Source: Cyclobacteriaceae bacterium
GTDB lineage: Bacteria; Bacteroidota; Bacteroidia; Cytophagales; Cyclobacteriaceae
Direction of reading: 5' to 3'
Assembly: GCA_029858965.1 (NCBI GenBank)
Contig: JAOUDZ010000039.1
Coordinates: 1-33,946, forward strand
DNA length: 33,946 nucleotides
Both the position numbers and the translations under genes were made by a program. Position 1 is the stretch's first letter. Each line of letters starts with the position of its first letter. The notes beneath the pieces were generated by a model that saw nothing but the letters and a program-made list of their open reading frames with translations, had not been told where the DNA came from and searched no databases. Positions 33,103 to 33,946 of the stretch are shown here, piece by piece.

Positions 33103-33777
33103 TTACGCAAAAACCTCAGTATCGATATCAATTTGATTATCAACAATAAGCACGCCGGGGGAGGACCACGCAATTCTTTCGGCCTCTTCTTTTTCTGCCC
33201 ACGACCTCACCGTTCCTGAGAGCTTCACTCGGCTACCCGAGGACTCAAGTTTAATGGCCGAAGAGTCGATCGTCGCACTTCTGTGGAAGGCTTCAGCGAT
33301 TCTACTCTTGATTTCCTTTGTGTCTATAGCGCGAGATTTAATGGAGATATTATTGCTGACGCCTTTAACGCCCAGAAGATTTTCCACACTATTTCGAGCG
33401 GAACTCTTTTGGTACTCCCACTCCACTTCTCCGGTTAATGTTACCCAGCCGTTGTCCACAACCACTTCAATCTTGTCCTCATCCACAGCGCTGCTCCAAC
33501 GCAGCGCATTTTTTATGGCTTCAGCAATTTGCGTGTCGGTTCTGGCCAGGAGTTTGTCCATTTTCACTTCCACATCGGAGGCAACTACTTTTACGCCATG
33601 TACACGTTGCGCGGCGCGTTCAGCAGCGATTTTCTTACTGTATGTGTCCACTAATCCGGAAAGTGTTACCACGCCATCATTGGCGGAAACGCCAATCTGA
33701 GTATGCACATCCCTTAGTTGTGCATCCCATTTGATTTCGGCCATTACATCTCTTTGAAGTTCATCGTTAGTTTTCAT
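33103..33777 (-). CDS. triple BON-domain protein
   Basis: 224 residues with three BON repeats, about 5-72, 78-147 and 152-220. Each shows the alpha-beta-beta pattern with a central glycine ([39 protein letters not shown]). BON domains are thought to bind membranes or phospholipids and occur in OsmY-type stress proteins. There is no signal peptide, so unlike OsmY this one should be cytoplasmic. Start ATG 33777; a dyad-bearing promoter lies about 80-120 bases upstream and a strong terminator follows, so it is a single-gene unit of the same regulon. Confidence 0.9.
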   Translation of the reverse strand: MKTNDELQRDVMAEIKWDAQLRDVHTQIGVSANDGVVTLSGLVDTYSKKIAAERAAQRVHGVKVVASDVEVKMDKLLARTDTQIAEAIKNALRWSSAVDEDKIEVVVDNGWVTLTGEVEWEYQKSSARNSVENLLGVKGVSNNISIKSRAIDTKEIKSRIAEAFHRSATIDSSAIKLESSGSRVKLSGTVRSWAEKEEAERIAWSSPGVLIVDNQIDIDTEVFA

Positions 33778-33856
33778 AATGGTTACTAGTTAAAAAATGA
33801 TAAAATAGATGATTTCAGTGTCTCAGCTTAATAAATCCCCTTTGTTTGTTGATGTA

Positions 33857-33899
33857 CTAAATTACTGTAGGGTAGGGACGAAGTCGATGACGAACGTCA
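33857..33899 (-). promoter_or_regulatory. BON gene promoter with FNR/CRP-like dyad
   Basis: TGACG-AA-CGTCA (33888-33899) is a perfect dyad. On the minus strand TAATTTAG (complement of 33857-33864), one mismatch from TAnnTTTG, starts 29.5 bp from the dyad centre. The predicted start is near 33852, 75 bases upstream of the BON ATG. The remaining bases to the window edge hold nothing recognisable. Confidence 0.55.
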
Positions 33900-33946
33900 A
33901 TAAACAAGTAGATTTTTTGCTGACCTGATGATCTTCCTCAAACCTT

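Noticed and set aside
1-33946. CRISPR array, prophage, insertion sequence, tRNA or rRNA
   Set aside because: No regularly spaced repeats, transposase or phage genes, tRNA cloverleaf or rRNA-like sequence was seen on reading both strands by eye.

Overview
The window looks like a chromosomal segment of a Bacteroidota bacterium, probably a Cytophagales-type soil or freshwater species. This is inferred from the protein families and from promoter -7 elements resembling the Bacteroidota consensus TAnnTTTG, not from any marker gene. No rRNA, tRNA, insertion sequence, phage gene or CRISPR array was seen. Almost all of the window is protein coding, with about 3.8 kb of spacers by hand count.

Left part (1-14.4 kb, metabolism and envelope). 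A D-2-hydroxyacid dehydrogenase cut by the left edge, a Tat-exported TIM-barrel sugar isomerase-like protein, a bestrophin-like membrane protein and an exported M20 amidohydrolase come first. Next is a + strand cluster of a FAD/Fe-S 2-hydroxyacid dehydrogenase fusion, a lactate/glycolate permease and a malate synthase. Together these form a plausible compact glycolate-use pathway: import, oxidation to glyoxylate, then condensation with acetyl-CoA. A minus-strand operon follows: a PfkB-type kinase, an exported beta-helix protein with membrane segments, and a CHAD protein.

Right part (14.4-33.9 kb, stress/dormancy-like island). It opens with an orphan regulator that joins a response-regulator receiver domain to a CRP/FNR-type DNA-binding module. 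Then come a CocE-like hydrolase, a cytoplasmic alpha-amylase, FtsH, an erythromycin esterase-like protein, a phosphoribosyltransferase, a basic-tailed helical protein, and a P-loop kinase overlapping an APH-like kinase. The rest are an HtrA lipoprotein protease, YtxH, PEBP, NAD synthetase, an alpha/beta hydrolase, a triple-BON protein and small unknowns. Several of these families occur, often as fused proteins, in hypoxia/dormancy regulons such as mycobacterial DosR (from memory).

The main observation is regulatory. Spacers of the right part carry repeated dyads of the form TGA-N6-TCA (often TGAY-N4-RTCA), the FNR/CRP half-site pattern. At least eleven are present where about one is expected by chance across all spacers; the left part has only one. 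At four promoters (regulator operon, htrA, ytxH, BON) the dyad centre lies 29.5 bp from a TAnnTTTG-like element with one mismatch, as expected for class II activation. Three of these promoters have a second dyad about 22 bp (two helical turns) upstream. The hybrid regulator keeps the Glu and Arg of the CRP/FNR recognition helix that read TGA/TCA, so it is the natural candidate to control the island, including itself. One such dyad precedes a 200-base stretch with no convincing gene that ends in a strong hairpin, a candidate small RNA.
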